The position numbers and the translations under genes were made by a program. From the NCBI RefSeq assembly GCF_027924565.1, contig NZ_AP027041.1:496001-560000 (forward strand): 64,000 nt of DNA, read 5' to 3'. The notes beneath the pieces were generated by a model. That model was not told the origin of the DNA. It saw only the letters and a list, made by a program, of their open reading frames with translations, and ran no database searches. The stretch is from Lysobacter auxotrophicus (GTDB lineage Bacteria; Pseudomonadota; Gammaproteobacteria; Xanthomonadales; Xanthomonadaceae). Shown piece by piece: positions 38,853 to 46,364 of this stretch (positions within the stretch are counted from its first letter, which is position 1; every line of letters begins with the position of its first letter).

Positions 38853-39053
38853 ATGGCCAAGAACTTCCCCCTCAATCCGAAGCACCCCGAGCGCATCTGC
38901 TGGGGCTGCGACCGCTATTGCCCGGCGCAGTCGCTGGCCTGCGGAAATGGCTCCGGCCGCGTCATGCATCCGGCCGAAACGCAGGGCGAGACGTGGTACG
39001 AGGAGTGGGGCATCGAACCGTGCCCCGACAATCCGCGCATGGCGCAGCTGTAG
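38853..39053 (+). CDS. DUF3079 small cysteine-containing protein
   Basis: 66 residues: 'MAKNFPLNPKHPERICWGC', then 'DRYCPAQSLACGNGSGR' and 'EWGIEPCPDNPRM'. The DUF3079 pattern is plain: the C-W-G-C-D-x-Y-C-x5-L-x-C-G-N-G block has four closely spaced Cys that could bind a metal ion or cluster. No function is known. The ATG at 38853 matches the family start; an in-frame GTG lies 12 bp upstream. Single-gene unit with an inverted repeat before it. Confidence 0.8.
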   Translation: MAKNFPLNPKHPERICWGCDRYCPAQSLACGNGSGRVMHPAETQGETWYEEWGIEPCPDNPRMAQL

Positions 39054-39118
39054 GCGAAATCGCTGCCGCGCAACCGTGGCTTGCGCAATGCGCCGGCACG
39101 ATCGGCGCGGCCCGCCGG

Positions 39119-39145
39119 CTTGAACCGGCCCGTCCAAGCCCCCAC
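39119..39145 (+). promoter_or_regulatory. predicted sigma-32 heat-shock promoter of hslVU
   Basis: CTTGAA (39119-39124), a 15-bp spacer and CCCCAC (39140-39145) fit the RpoH consensus CTTGAA-N11..16-CCCCAT. Transcription would start near 39152, leaving a ~20-nt leader with the CGGAGG ribosome site (39161-39166). Confidence 0.7.
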
Positions 39146-39170
39146 CGATGGGAAATCCCCCGGAGGTCGC

Positions 39171-39722
39171 ATGGACCCGAGCCAGAACCCCAACGTTTTC
39201 CACGCCACGACCATCGTCTCGGTTCGTCGCGACGGCCACGTCGCCGTCGCCGGCGACGGACAGGTCACCCTTGGCCACACCGTGATGAAGGGCAACGCAC
39301 GCAAGGTGCGTCGCCTCGGCCGCGACGGCCAGGTGCTCGCCGGTTTCGCCGGCGCCGCCGCCGATGCCTTCACGTTGTTCGAACTGTTCGAAGCCAAGCT
39401 CGAAAAACACGGCCAGCTCACGCGCGCCGCGGTCGAGCTCGCCAAGGATTGGCGCACCGAACGCCGCCTGGGCAAGCTCGAGGCGCTGCTCGCCGTCGCC
39501 GACAAGGAAACCTCGCTGATCATCAGCGGCACGGGCGATGTCATCGAACCCGAGGACGGCATCATCGCCATCGGTTCCGGCGGCATGTACGCGCTGTCGG
39601 CCGCGCGCGCGCTGATCGCGCATACGCAACTGGACGCACGCACCATCGCCACCGAGGCGATCGGCATCGCCGGCGACGTGTGCATCTACACCAACCGCAA
39701 CGTGGTGGTGGAAGAGCTCTGA
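39171..39722 (+). CDS. hslV: ATP-dependent protease subunit HslV
   Basis: Proteolytic subunit of the HslUV (ClpQY) heat-shock protease. The 183-residue precursor carries '[26 protein letters not shown]'; cutting after Ala12 exposes the N-terminal catalytic Thr13. Also '[27 protein letters not shown]', '[19 protein letters not shown]', and '[15 protein letters not shown]'. Strong ribosome site CGGAGG four bases before the ATG. Followed by hslU after 106 bp, which contain the low-complexity run GATTCCC repeated three times. Confidence 0.96.
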   Translation: MDPSQNPNVFHATTIVSVRRDGHVAVAGDGQVTLGHTVMKGNARKVRRLGRDGQVLAGFAGAAADAFTLFELFEAKLEKHGQLTRAAVELAKDWRTERRLGKLEALLAVADKETSLIISGTGDVIEPEDGIIAIGSGGMYALSAARALIAHTQLDARTIATEAIGIAGDVCIYTNRNVVVEEL

Positions 39723-39828
39723 GTCCGGCAGTGGAGAACCGGGGAGGGAACGGCAACCGCGTCCCGCCCGCGCTCCGATGTGTCGCCGATTGCCCATTCC
39801 CGATTCCCCAGATTCCCGATCCCCGAAG

Positions 39829-41217
39829 ATGCCCATCAAGCCCGACAATTCCAACGCCACCATGACGCCGCGCGAAATCGTGCAGGAGCTGGATCGACAC
39901 ATCGTCGGCCAGCAGTCCGCCAAGCGCGCCGTCGCCATCGCCCTGCGCAACCGCTGGCGCCGCATGCAGCTCCCGGCGGAACTGCGCAACGAGGTGATGC
40001 CGAAGAACATCCTGATGATCGGTCCCACCGGCGTGGGCAAGACCGAAATCGCGCGCCGTCTGGCGACGCTCGCCAACGCGCCGTTCGTGAAGGTCGAAGC
40101 CACGCGCTTCACCGAAGTGGGTTACGTCGGCAAGGACGTCGAGCAGATCGTGCGCGACCTCGCCGACACCGCGGTGAAGCTGTATCGCGAACAGGCCAAA
40201 CAGCGCGTGCGCACGCAGGCCGAGGAACGCGCGGAAGAACGCATCCTCGACGCGCTGCTGCCGCGCCGCCAGGGCGCGACGACCGTGTTCGGTTTCAATG
40301 CCGCCGAGGAAGCGAAGGACGAGCCGTCCTCGCAGGACAACGAAACCCGCGCGAAGCTGCGCAAGCAGCTTCGAACCGGCGCGCTGGACGATCGCGAGAT
40401 CGAGATCGAAACCGCCGTGAACGTCGGCGTCGACATCATGGCGCCGCCCGGCATGGAGGAAATGGGCCAGCAGCTGCGGCAGATGTTCTCGCAGGTCGCC
40501 GGCGCGAAGACGCACAAGAAGACGTTGCCGATCCGCACCGCGCGCACGCAGCTGACGGAGGAGGAAGCCGGCAAGCTGGTCAACGAAGAGGAAGTGCGCG
40601 AAGCGGCGATCGAGGCCTGCGAGCAGCACGGCATCGTCTTCATCGACGAGATCGACAAGGTCGCCAAGCGCAGCGAGGCCGGCGCGACCGGCGGCGACGT
40701 CAGCCGCGAAGGCGTGCAGCGCGATCTGCTGCCGCTGGTCGAAGGCTCGACGGTGAGCACCAAGTACGGCCCGGTGAAGACCGACCACATCCTGTTCATC
40801 GCGTCGGGCGCGTTCCACCTGGCCAAGCCGAGCGACCTGATTCCCGAACTGCAGGGCCGTTTCCCGATCCGCGTGGAGCTGTCGGCGCTGAGCAAGGACG
40901 ACTTCGTGCGCATCCTCACCGAGCCCAAGGCTGCACTGACGACGCAGTACGTCGAACTGCTGCGCACCGAAGGCGTCGGGCTGGAATTCACGCCGGATGC
41001 GGTGGACCGGCTGGCGGAAATCGCCGCGCAGGTGAACGAACGCCAGGAAAACATCGGCGCGCGCCGCCTGCACACCGTGCTGGAACGCCTGCTCGACGTG
41101 CTGAGCTTCGAAGCCCCCGATCGCGACGGGCAGTCGGTGAAGATCGATCGCGCCTACGTCGATTCGCACCTGGGCGAGCTGGTGCAGGATCCGGATCTGA
41201 GCCGGTACATCCTGTAA
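39829..41217 (+). CDS. hslU: ATP-dependent protease ATPase subunit HslU
   Basis: AAA+ unfoldase feeding HslV. The 462-residue protein has '[34 protein letters not shown]', Walker A '[11 protein letters not shown]', pore motif 'GYVGKD', Walker B '[13 protein letters not shown]', sensor region '[12 protein letters not shown]' with the Arg finger, and the C-terminal 'PDLSRYIL' that docks into HslV. The ATG at 39829 leaves a short N-terminal extension before T-P-R-E; the first ATG of the frame (39778) lies in the repeat-rich spacer and is less likely. Confidence 0.96.
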   Translation: MPIKPDNSNATMTPREIVQELDRHIVGQQSAKRAVAIALRNRWRRMQLPAELRNEVMPKNILMIGPTGVGKTEIARRLATLANAPFVKVEATRFTEVGYVGKDVEQIVRDLADTAVKLYREQAKQRVRTQAEERAEERILDALLPRRQGATTVFGFNAAEEAKDEPSSQDNETRAKLRKQLRTGALDDREIEIETAVNVGVDIMAPPGMEEMGQQLRQMFSQVAGAKTHKKTLPIRTARTQLTEEEAGKLVNEEEVREAAIEACEQHGIVFIDEIDKVAKRSEAGATGGDVSREGVQRDLLPLVEGSTVSTKYGPVKTDHILFIASGAFHLAKPSDLIPELQGRFPIRVELSALSKDDFVRILTEPKAALTTQYVELLRTEGVGLEFTPDAVDRLAEIAAQVNERQENIGARRLHTVLERLLDVLSFEAPDRDGQSVKIDRAYVDSHLGELVQDPDLSRYIL

Positions 41218-41225
41218 GGCTGAGG

Positions 41226-41253
41226 GCGTGCCGGCCGTGCGGCGCCGGCACGC
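41226..41253 (+). terminator. hairpin after hslU
   Basis: 10-bp perfect stem GCGTGCCGGC/GCCGGCACGC with an 8-nt loop, 8 bp after the hslU stop; followed by GCTTCTC, without a proper T-run. Confidence 0.55.
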
Positions 41254-41499
41254 GCTTCTCGCTCGTCATTGCCGCGTAGCAGGACTCCATTGCCTGTCGT
41301 GTCGCGTCATTGCGGGAACGCAGTCAGGCGATCGGATCCGACACGCATCGCCAAGGCATGAAACGTCCCTGGATTCCCGCCTTCGCGGGAATGACGGGAT
41401 GGGTGGATGGCGTGACCGGGTTGCATGGCGGGACGGATCGGGACGCTTACGGCGAAGGGGTGAAGATCGCGCGGCCCAACCCGCAACGCATCCGAACCC
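41254..41499. other. intergenic gap between convergent hslU and osmC-like genes
   Basis: 246 bp without a convincing gene. It holds one dispersed palindrome (41368-41397, ATTCCCGC..GCGGGAAT followed by ATGACGG) of the same type as at 2841 and 50039. I see nothing else in it. Confidence 0.6.
41368..41397. repeat. short palindromic repeat, CCTGGATTCCCGCC...GGGAATGACGG
   Basis: ATTCCCGC CTTC GCGGGAAT, with flanking CCTGG and GACGG matching the copies at 2841 and 50039 (inverted). Confidence 0.6.
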
Positions 41500-41946
41500 T
41501 CAGCGCGGCTCCACCACCACTTCCGTTTTCACCGAGCTGGCGATGAAGCAGTTGCGGTGCGCCGATTCGTGCAGCTTTTCCAACGCCGCCGCGTGGGGCG
41601 CATCGCCGGCGAACGCGATCTTCGGACGCAGCGTCACGTGCGTCACCGCCGCGCGGCCTTCCGCGTTCTTGCCGAGCGTGCCGACCGCATCGTCCTCGTA
41701 GGTGTCGATGGTGAAGCCCTTCTTCGCCGCGATCGCGAGCAGCGTCAGCATGTGGCACGACGACAGCGCGGCCACGAGCATTTCCTCCGGGTCCACGCCC
41801 TGCGCGCTGCCGAAATACGCCGGCGCCGCCGAGCCCGTGATGCGTTGGCCGCGTTCGAAACGCACGTCGTGGTCGCGCGGGAAGTGTTCGTAATCGAACG
41901 GCTGGCCGTTGCGGTTCCAGCGGATCGAGGCGAGGTGTTCGGACAT
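41500..41946 (-). CDS. OsmC family peroxiredoxin-like protein
   Basis: 148 residues. OsmC proteins reduce organic hydroperoxides through two conserved cysteines, seen here in 'ALSSCHMLTLLAIAAKKG' and 'SAHRNCFIASSVKTEV'. 'EEMLVAALSSCHM' and 'VTLRPKIAF' are standard family segments. It resembles the general OsmC/YhfA-like group more than Ohr. The ATG at 41946 has an AAGGT ribosome site. The frame is open far upstream but overlaps the next gene in another frame, so the short form is used. Confidence 0.87.
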   Translation of the reverse strand: MSEHLASIRWNRNGQPFDYEHFPRDHDVRFERGQRITGSAAPAYFGSAQGVDPEEMLVAALSSCHMLTLLAIAAKKGFTIDTYEDDAVGTLGKNAEGRAAVTHVTLRPKIAFAGDAPHAAALEKLHESAHRNCFIASSVKTEVVVEPR

Positions 41947-41993
41947 GGCGGCGACCTTGCGTGGGGACGGGCCGCCACCATGCCACAGCGGCT

Positions 41994-43118
41994 TCAGCGC
42001 GCAACAGACTCCGCGCCGGACGCCGCGGCCTTGCGACGCGCGGTGTCCTCGACGAGCTGGTCGTGCGCGGCCTGCTGCAACCGTTCGATGCTGACCTGGT
42101 CGGGCGACGCGCCCAGTCGCCTGGTCAGGTCGGCGATCACGTGCTTGTTGGCGTACGTGTGCGGCGAATCCGGGCTGTCGCCCTGTGAGGTGATCATGCC
42201 GCCCAGCCGCTTCGCGCTGACTTCGCGCGCCTGCGCCAGTTCGACGAGCTTGGCGCGATATTCCAGTTCCCACGACGCCAGGCCGGGGAATGCGTTCTGG
42301 TCGGCGAAATGTTGGGTTTCGTGGCCGAGGAACACGACGCGGAACGCCTCGCTGTCCAGGCCTTCGGTGTAGCTGGGCACGACGGCGTACAGCGCCTGCG
42401 CCGTCGCCCAGCCGCCGGCGGAGCCGCGTTCGCAGCGGCCATACGATGTCCAGCCGCGGCTCGCCCAGTCGTCGAGCAGTTCGACCTTCACCGTGTACGG
42501 GCCTTCGGGCAGCTCGACCTTCCACGGACGCGTTTCCTGCTTGCGCCACATCATCAGCTCGCGCAGCGGCATCGTGCGGCCGAGCTGCGCGCGATAGCCG
42601 CGCGCGAGCAGCTGGCCCTGCAGGATCGGTTCGAGCGCATCCATGTCCTTCGCGCCCGCGGCGTCCGCACCGATGCGCTTGCGCAGCGTGCCCAGCAACT
42701 TCGCTTCCAGCGGCGCGCGCTGCTGCGGCGCCTTCATCGCATGCCACCAGTAGTCCTGGTAGTCGTGCAGGATCTGCCGCACGAACGCATCGTCGATGGC
42801 ATCGGTGGCGAACACCGGAGCATCGCCGTGGCGTGCGAGCATGCAGGCGCGATACACCGCGTCCTTTTCGGCGAAGCCGTCCGCCGGCGAGGCGCGCAGC
42901 GCCGCCACCGCGCGCACGCTGTCGCCCTGCAGGATGGCGTTGGTGGATTCGGCGATGGCGGCGGTGGCGGCCGGGGTGCTTTCGGGCGCGGCCGCGTGCG
43001 CCGAAGACAGCGTGGCGGCGAGCGCGAACGCCAGCGGGGCGATGCGGCGGGGCGTGATGCGGGCAATGGGCACGGGGGAATCCGTTCGGTGACGGCCGGT
43101 GGCCGCCTTCGCGCTCAT
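41994..43118 (-). CDS. secreted protein with an HExxH metallopeptidase-like motif, unknown family
   Basis: 374 residues. The ATG at 43118 overlaps the AraC gene stop as ATGA. The N-terminal 'ITPRRIAPLAFALAATLSSAHA' is a signal peptide; a GTG at 43073 would give a shorter n-region. The middle part is helical and Ala-rich with 'HDYQDYWWHAMKAP'. Near the C-terminus 'VVFLGHETQHFADQNAFPGLASWELEYRAK' contains His266-Glu267-x-x-His270 and candidate third ligands Glu284/Glu286, which is what a zincin active site looks like. I do not recognise a named peptidase family, so activity is inferred only. Confidence 0.65.
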   Translation of the reverse strand: MSAKAATGRHRTDSPVPIARITPRRIAPLAFALAATLSSAHAAAPESTPAATAAIAESTNAILQGDSVRAVAALRASPADGFAEKDAVYRACMLARHGDAPVFATDAIDDAFVRQILHDYQDYWWHAMKAPQQRAPLEAKLLGTLRKRIGADAAGAKDMDALEPILQGQLLARGYRAQLGRTMPLRELMMWRKQETRPWKVELPEGPYTVKVELLDDWASRGWTSYGRCERGSAGGWATAQALYAVVPSYTEGLDSEAFRVVFLGHETQHFADQNAFPGLASWELEYRAKLVELAQAREVSAKRLGGMITSQGDSPDSPHTYANKHVIADLTRRLGASPDQVSIERLQQAAHDQLVEDTARRKAAASGAESVAR

Positions 43119-43822
43119 TGCAGCGCGGTCGCCCCGGCGGCGTCTTGAACGGATTTGATCTGCTGCCGAAGCCGCGACGGCGGCGTGCCGGTCGCCGCAC
43201 GCAGGGTGCGCGTGAGGTGCGCCTGGTCGGCGAAGCCGCTCGTTGCCGCGATCTCGGCCAGAGGCAGGCCGCCGGCGAGCAGGCGCAGGGCGCGTCGGCA
43301 GCGCAGTTCGCGCCGAAGCAGTTGCGGCGGCATGCCGTGCGAGGCGACGAAGGTGCGCGAGGCGTGCGCGAGCGACACGCCAGCCGCGTTCGCGAGCGAC
43401 GCGATGTCGCACTCGCCGCGTTCCAGTTCGCGCAGGAACGCGTGCTGCCACGGCTGCAGCGTCGGCGTGGGCGCGGCATGGCAGGCGTCGATCAGTTCCG
43501 AAAGTCGATGCGGCGCGCGCGTGAACACTGCCAGCGCCTCCTTCGCGTCGTGCACGCGCAACACGCGCAGGGCATCGCCGGCGAGGTCGCCACCGAGGTC
43601 CAGGTTCACCACCTTCGCGCCGAGCCGGCCAAAGCGGTTTCCGTGCGCGTGCCAGCGCGGATGGAGCACGAGCGTGCCGGGCACGCAGTCGATCGGGCCG
43701 TCGGCACTCGCCTCGAGGTGGCTGCCGTCGATCACCAGCGCCGCATACGCGCCGTCGTGCCGGTGCGTGCGGAGCACGTCGCGGGCGTCATGGCGGGTTT
43801 CGAAACCGGTGTGGGCATGCAT
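43115..43822 (-). CDS. AraC family transcriptional regulator
   Basis: 235 residues. N-terminal cupin-like sensor domain ('HTGFETRHDARDVLRTHRHDGAYAALVIDGSH...GTLVLHPRWHAHGNRF') and C-terminal double helix-turn-helix ('DIASLANAAGVSLAHASRTFVASHGMPPQLLRRELRCRRAL' and 'LAEIAATSGFADQAHLTRTLRAATGTPPSRLR'). The ATG at 43822 begins just before the sensor domain; the frame stays open back to 44077 without ribosome sites. Cotranscribed and translationally coupled with the HExxH protein, and divergent from the broken SDR gene, which it may have controlled. Confidence 0.82.
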   Translation of the reverse strand: MHAHTGFETRHDARDVLRTHRHDGAYAALVIDGSHLEASADGPIDCVPGTLVLHPRWHAHGNRFGRLGAKVVNLDLGGDLAGDALRVLRVHDAKEALAVFTRAPHRLSELIDACHAAPTPTLQPWQHAFLRELERGECDIASLANAAGVSLAHASRTFVASHGMPPQLLRRELRCRRALRLLAGGLPLAEIAATSGFADQAHLTRTLRAATGTPPSRLRQQIKSVQDAAGATALQ

Positions 43823-43946
43823 GGGGCGGATCCTGACGAAGCCGGCGGCCGCGGGCCAGTGGCGGAGGTTGGGGCCAGGGCCTGGGATGCGGCGGCGCCG
43901 GACGGGGTTGAAACGGGGACTGCCCGCGGTCGGGCCTGCATCGACT

Positions 43947-43964
43947 TGTATCGGCATGTATCGG
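43947..43964. promoter_or_regulatory. direct repeats TGTATCGG-N2-TGTATCGG in the AraC/SDR divergent gap
   Basis: Two identical 8-bp units one helical turn (10 bp) apart at 43947-43954 and 43957-43964, in the 266-bp gap between the AraC gene and the SDR gene. Same-face direct repeats are what AraC-family proteins usually bind. Confidence 0.45.
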
Positions 43965-44088
43965 GCGCCCGATCGTTGCATTGGCATGCCAGGCGACGAC
44001 CCGCGCGACACACGTCGCACACACGGCGGGCGCGCAATGGCCCCGAGGCCGGCGGATCGTCCGCCGGCGACGTTCAAGGGACCACGCC

Positions 44089-44825
44089 ATGACGAACCAG
44101 ACTTCCACCCGCGCCGCCGCCCTCGTGTTCGGCGGCTCGCGCGGCATCGGCGCCGCCATCGCCCGGCGCCTCGCGCGCGAAGGCCATGCGGTCGCGCTCA
44201 CGTACGCCTCCCGGGCCGACAAGGCGGCCGAGGTGGTGGCCGCGATCGAAGCCGAAGGCGGCACCGCCATCGCCTTGCAGGCCGACGCGCCGAGGCGGCC
44301 TCGATCGCCGCCGCCGTGGCCGACGCGACGGCGCGACTTGGCCCGCTCCGGGTCGCGGTGGTCAACGCCGGCATCTACGAAGGCAGCCCGCTGGCGCAGT
44401 TCCCGCTGGAGACGCTCGACCGGATGCTGGCGATCAACGTGCGCGGCGTGTTCCTGTCGATCCAGGCGGCCGCCGCGAACATGGTCGATGGCGGCCGGAT
44501 CATCACCATCGGCAGCAACACGGCCGTGCGCAGCGGCGTGGTCGGCAGCAGCGTCTATGCGATGACGAAGGCCGCCGTCGCGACGCTGGTGCGTGAACTC
44601 GCGCTGGACCTCGCGCCGCGACGGATCACCATCAACAACCTCCAGCCCGGACCGATCGAAACCGACATCACCGCCGGTTTCATCGACACGCTGATCGAGC
44701 GCAATCCGCTCAAGCGCATCGGACAGCCCGGCGAAGTCGCCGCACTGGCGGCCTGGCTGGCGGGCCCGGACGCGGGTTACATGACCGGCGCGAGCCTCAC
44801 GCTGGACGGCGGTTTCTCCCTCTGA
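44089..44825 (+). pseudogene. short-chain dehydrogenase/reductase gene with a one-base frameshift
   Basis: Two frames together make a full SDR. The first (from ATG 44089, ribosome site AAGGG) encodes 'AALVFGGSRGIGAAIARRLAREGHAVALTYASR...ALQADA', the NAD(P)-binding half. The second resumes at about 44292 with 'EAASIAAAVADATARLGPLRVAVVNAGIYEG' and continues to 'YAMTKAAVATLVREL' (catalytic Tyr/Lys) and 'TGASLTLDGGFSL'. The join is at 44289-44290 in GCGCCGAG, where one base is missing. Both halves are otherwise intact, so this is either a recent mutation or a sequencing error. Family members reduce or oxidise small carbonyl compounds. Confidence 0.85.
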
Positions 44826-44843
44826 CGCGACGCTGCGGGGCGA

Positions 44844-45245
44844 TCACTCCTCGATCGCCTCCACGCCCGCAAGCCGCAGTGTTTCCAGGTGCGCGCGCAT
44901 TTCCTGCAGGCGCTCGGGCGAATGACCGTCCCACTGCAGGACTTCCCCGACGACGCGGAACGGATGCGCGGAGCGGTAGGACTTGGTGGGATTGCCGGGG
45001 AACTTCTTGTCGGTGAGGTTCGGATCGTCCTCGATCGGACCGGTGGGTTCGACGAGGTAGATGCGACCGCGCCCCTCGCCGACGGCGAGCTCCGCGCCCC
45101 AGGTCGCCGCATCGAGTGTCTCGCTGAGGTACACGAATTTCGCCGGCGTGCGCTTGCCGTAGTTGGACACGCGCCCGGGTTCGATGAGATCACCGATGGC
45201 GAGGTCGGCCTTCGTGCCGTGGTAGTACGTCGGTGCATGCGTCAT
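44844..45245 (-). CDS. arr: rifampin ADP-ribosyltransferase (Arr)
   Basis: Inactivates rifamycins by attaching ADP-ribose from NAD. The 133-residue protein fits Arr closely: 'YYHGTKADLAIGDLIEPG' with the NAD-binding His9, 'KFVYLSETLDAATWGAELA' with a conserved Tyr, 'RGRIYLVEPTGPIEDDPNLTDKKFPGNPTKSYRS' with the catalytic Asp, and 'PFRVVGEVLQWDGHSPERL'. Chromosomal Arr proteins occur in many environmental bacteria. There is no integron or transposon around it, and its base composition looks like its neighbours. Confidence 0.92.
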   Translation of the reverse strand: MTHAPTYYHGTKADLAIGDLIEPGRVSNYGKRTPAKFVYLSETLDAATWGAELAVGEGRGRIYLVEPTGPIEDDPNLTDKKFPGNPTKSYRSAHPFRVVGEVLQWDGHSPERLQEMRAHLETLRLAGVEAIEE

Positions 45246-45307
45246 CGCGAGGATTCCGTTGGCCTGCCGTTGCGACAGGCCGGCGATGCTGCACCACGCG
45301 CGGCGGC

Positions 45308-45336
45308 TTGCCGCAAGCCCCGGGGCGTTATATAAA
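45308..45336 (+). promoter_or_regulatory. strong sigma-70-like promoter pointing into a terminator
   Basis: TTGCCG (45308-45313), 17-bp spacer, TATAAA (45331-45336) on the plus strand, in the AT-rich stretch GTTATATAAATTCG. The predicted start (about 45343) falls at the edge of the hairpin at 45345. No gene follows on this strand. Confidence 0.55.
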
Positions 45337-45344
45337 TTCGTAGT

Positions 45345-45371
45345 GGGAGGCGCCGGGCGCCTCCCTTTTTT
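45345..45371 (+). terminator. rho-independent terminator hairpin with T6
   Basis: Arms GGGAGGCGCC (45345-45354) and GGCGCCTCCC (45356-45365) are followed by TTTTTT (45366-45371). It is the best intrinsic terminator in the window, yet no plus-strand gene precedes it within 500 bp. On the minus strand it lies after the cytosine deaminase stop, but without a T-run in that direction. Confidence 0.8.
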
Positions 45372-45404
45372 GTGGCGGGAACATCGCGTTGGGCGCGGCG
45401 GCGA

Positions 45405-45860
45405 TCAGTCCTCGCCGATGTCCTCGTTCCACACGTCGGGGTTCGCCGCGATGTAGTCGCCGTGCATCGCGATGCATTCCTGGTCCTGCAGGTCCACGAC
45501 GCGCACGCCGTTCTCGCGCAGCCAGTCGATGCCGCCGCGGAAGTTCACCGATTCGCCCACCACCACGGTGCCGATGTTGAACTGGCGCACCAGCCCGCTG
45601 CAGTACCAGCACGGTGCGAGCGTGGTCACCATGATCGTGTCGCGGTAACGGCGCTGGCGGCCGGCCTTGCGGAAGGCGTCGGTTTCGCCGTGCACGGACG
45701 GATCGTCCTCCTGGATGCGACGGTTGTGGCCGCAGCCGAGCAGTCGGCCGTCGTCGTGGTAGAGCGCGGCGCCAATCGGAATGCCGCCTTCGGCCAGCCC
45801 CTGGCGAGCTTCGGCGACGGCGGTGGCGAGCAGGGCGCGATAGTCGGGCGTGTCGATCAT
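45405..45860 (-). CDS. cytosine deaminase-like zinc deaminase (yeast FCY1 type)
   Basis: 151 residues of the cytidine deaminase-like fold. The zinc site is His57-Ala/Gly-Glu59 in 'PSVHGETDAFRKAG' with Cys84 and Cys87 in 'TTLAPCWYCSGLVRQF'. 'GGIPIGAALYHDDGRLLGCGHNRRIQ' and the C-terminal 'LRENGVRVVDLQDQEC' match the small fungal-type cytosine deaminase, which converts cytosine to uracil. Guanine or tRNA-adenosine deaminase is less likely given the H-G-E-T-D-A block. Its ATG overlaps the acetyltransferase stop (ATGA), so the two are coupled. Confidence 0.82.
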   Translation of the reverse strand: MIDTPDYRALLATAVAEARQGLAEGGIPIGAALYHDDGRLLGCGHNRRIQEDDPSVHGETDAFRKAGRQRRYRDTIMVTTLAPCWYCSGLVRQFNIGTVVVGESVNFRGGIDWLRENGVRVVDLQDQECIAMHGDYIAANPDVWNEDIGED

Positions 45861-46342
45861 GGGGTGGCTCCAGCGGCGCGCAGCATGTCGATGTGCGGGA
45901 TGCCGTCGTCGAGGTAGGTGTCGGAATTGCGCACGAATCCGTGGCGCGCGTAGTAATGCTCCAGGTGCGCCTGCGCGCCGATCTGCACGTCGCTGCCCGG
46001 CCAGCGACGCTCGATGTGTTCCAGCGCCACGCGCACCAGCCGATCGCCCAGTCCGCGCCCGCGATACGTCGGCGCGGTGAGCACGCGGCCGAAGCTGACC
46101 TGCGGATAGCTCAGCCCGGCCGGCAGGATACGCAGGTACGCCGCGATGCCGCCATCGTCACCGCGGCCGATGACGTGGAGCACGTCGGGGTGCTCGTCCT
46201 TGCCGTCGGGATCGAGATAGACGCATCGCTGCTCGACGACGAACACCTCCGAGCGCAGCTTCAGCAGCGAATAGAGCGTGGCGGCGTCGAGTTGCGCGAA
46301 GGCGAGCGCCTGCCAGCGCACGGGGGGATTTGCATCGGTCAT
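45857..46342 (-). CDS. GNAT family N-acetyltransferase, ElaA-like
   Basis: 161 residues. 'LYSLLKLRSEVFVVEQRCVYLDPDGKDEHPDVLHVIG' is the ElaA signature, followed by the acetyl-CoA loop 'RVLTAPTYRGRGLGDRLVRVAL' and 'HLEHYYARHGFV'. ElaA-type proteins transfer acetyl groups to an unknown acceptor. The ATG at 46342 was chosen over 46390 because the family starts there, and CATCAT ends 6 nt upstream as a weak -10. Leads the two-gene unit with the deaminase. Confidence 0.85.
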   Translation of the reverse strand: MTDANPPVRWQALAFAQLDAATLYSLLKLRSEVFVVEQRCVYLDPDGKDEHPDVLHVIGRGDDGGIAAYLRILPAGLSYPQVSFGRVLTAPTYRGRGLGDRLVRVALEHIERRWPGSDVQIGAQAHLEHYYARHGFVRNSDTYLDDGIPHIDMLRAAGATP

Positions 46343-46364
46343 GCGGCCATGATGCCAGCGCGGC

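Noticed and set aside
39778-39828. Upstream ATG extending HslU by 17 residues
   Set aside because: The extension comes from the GATTCCC low-complexity spacer, and family members start near T-P-R-E.
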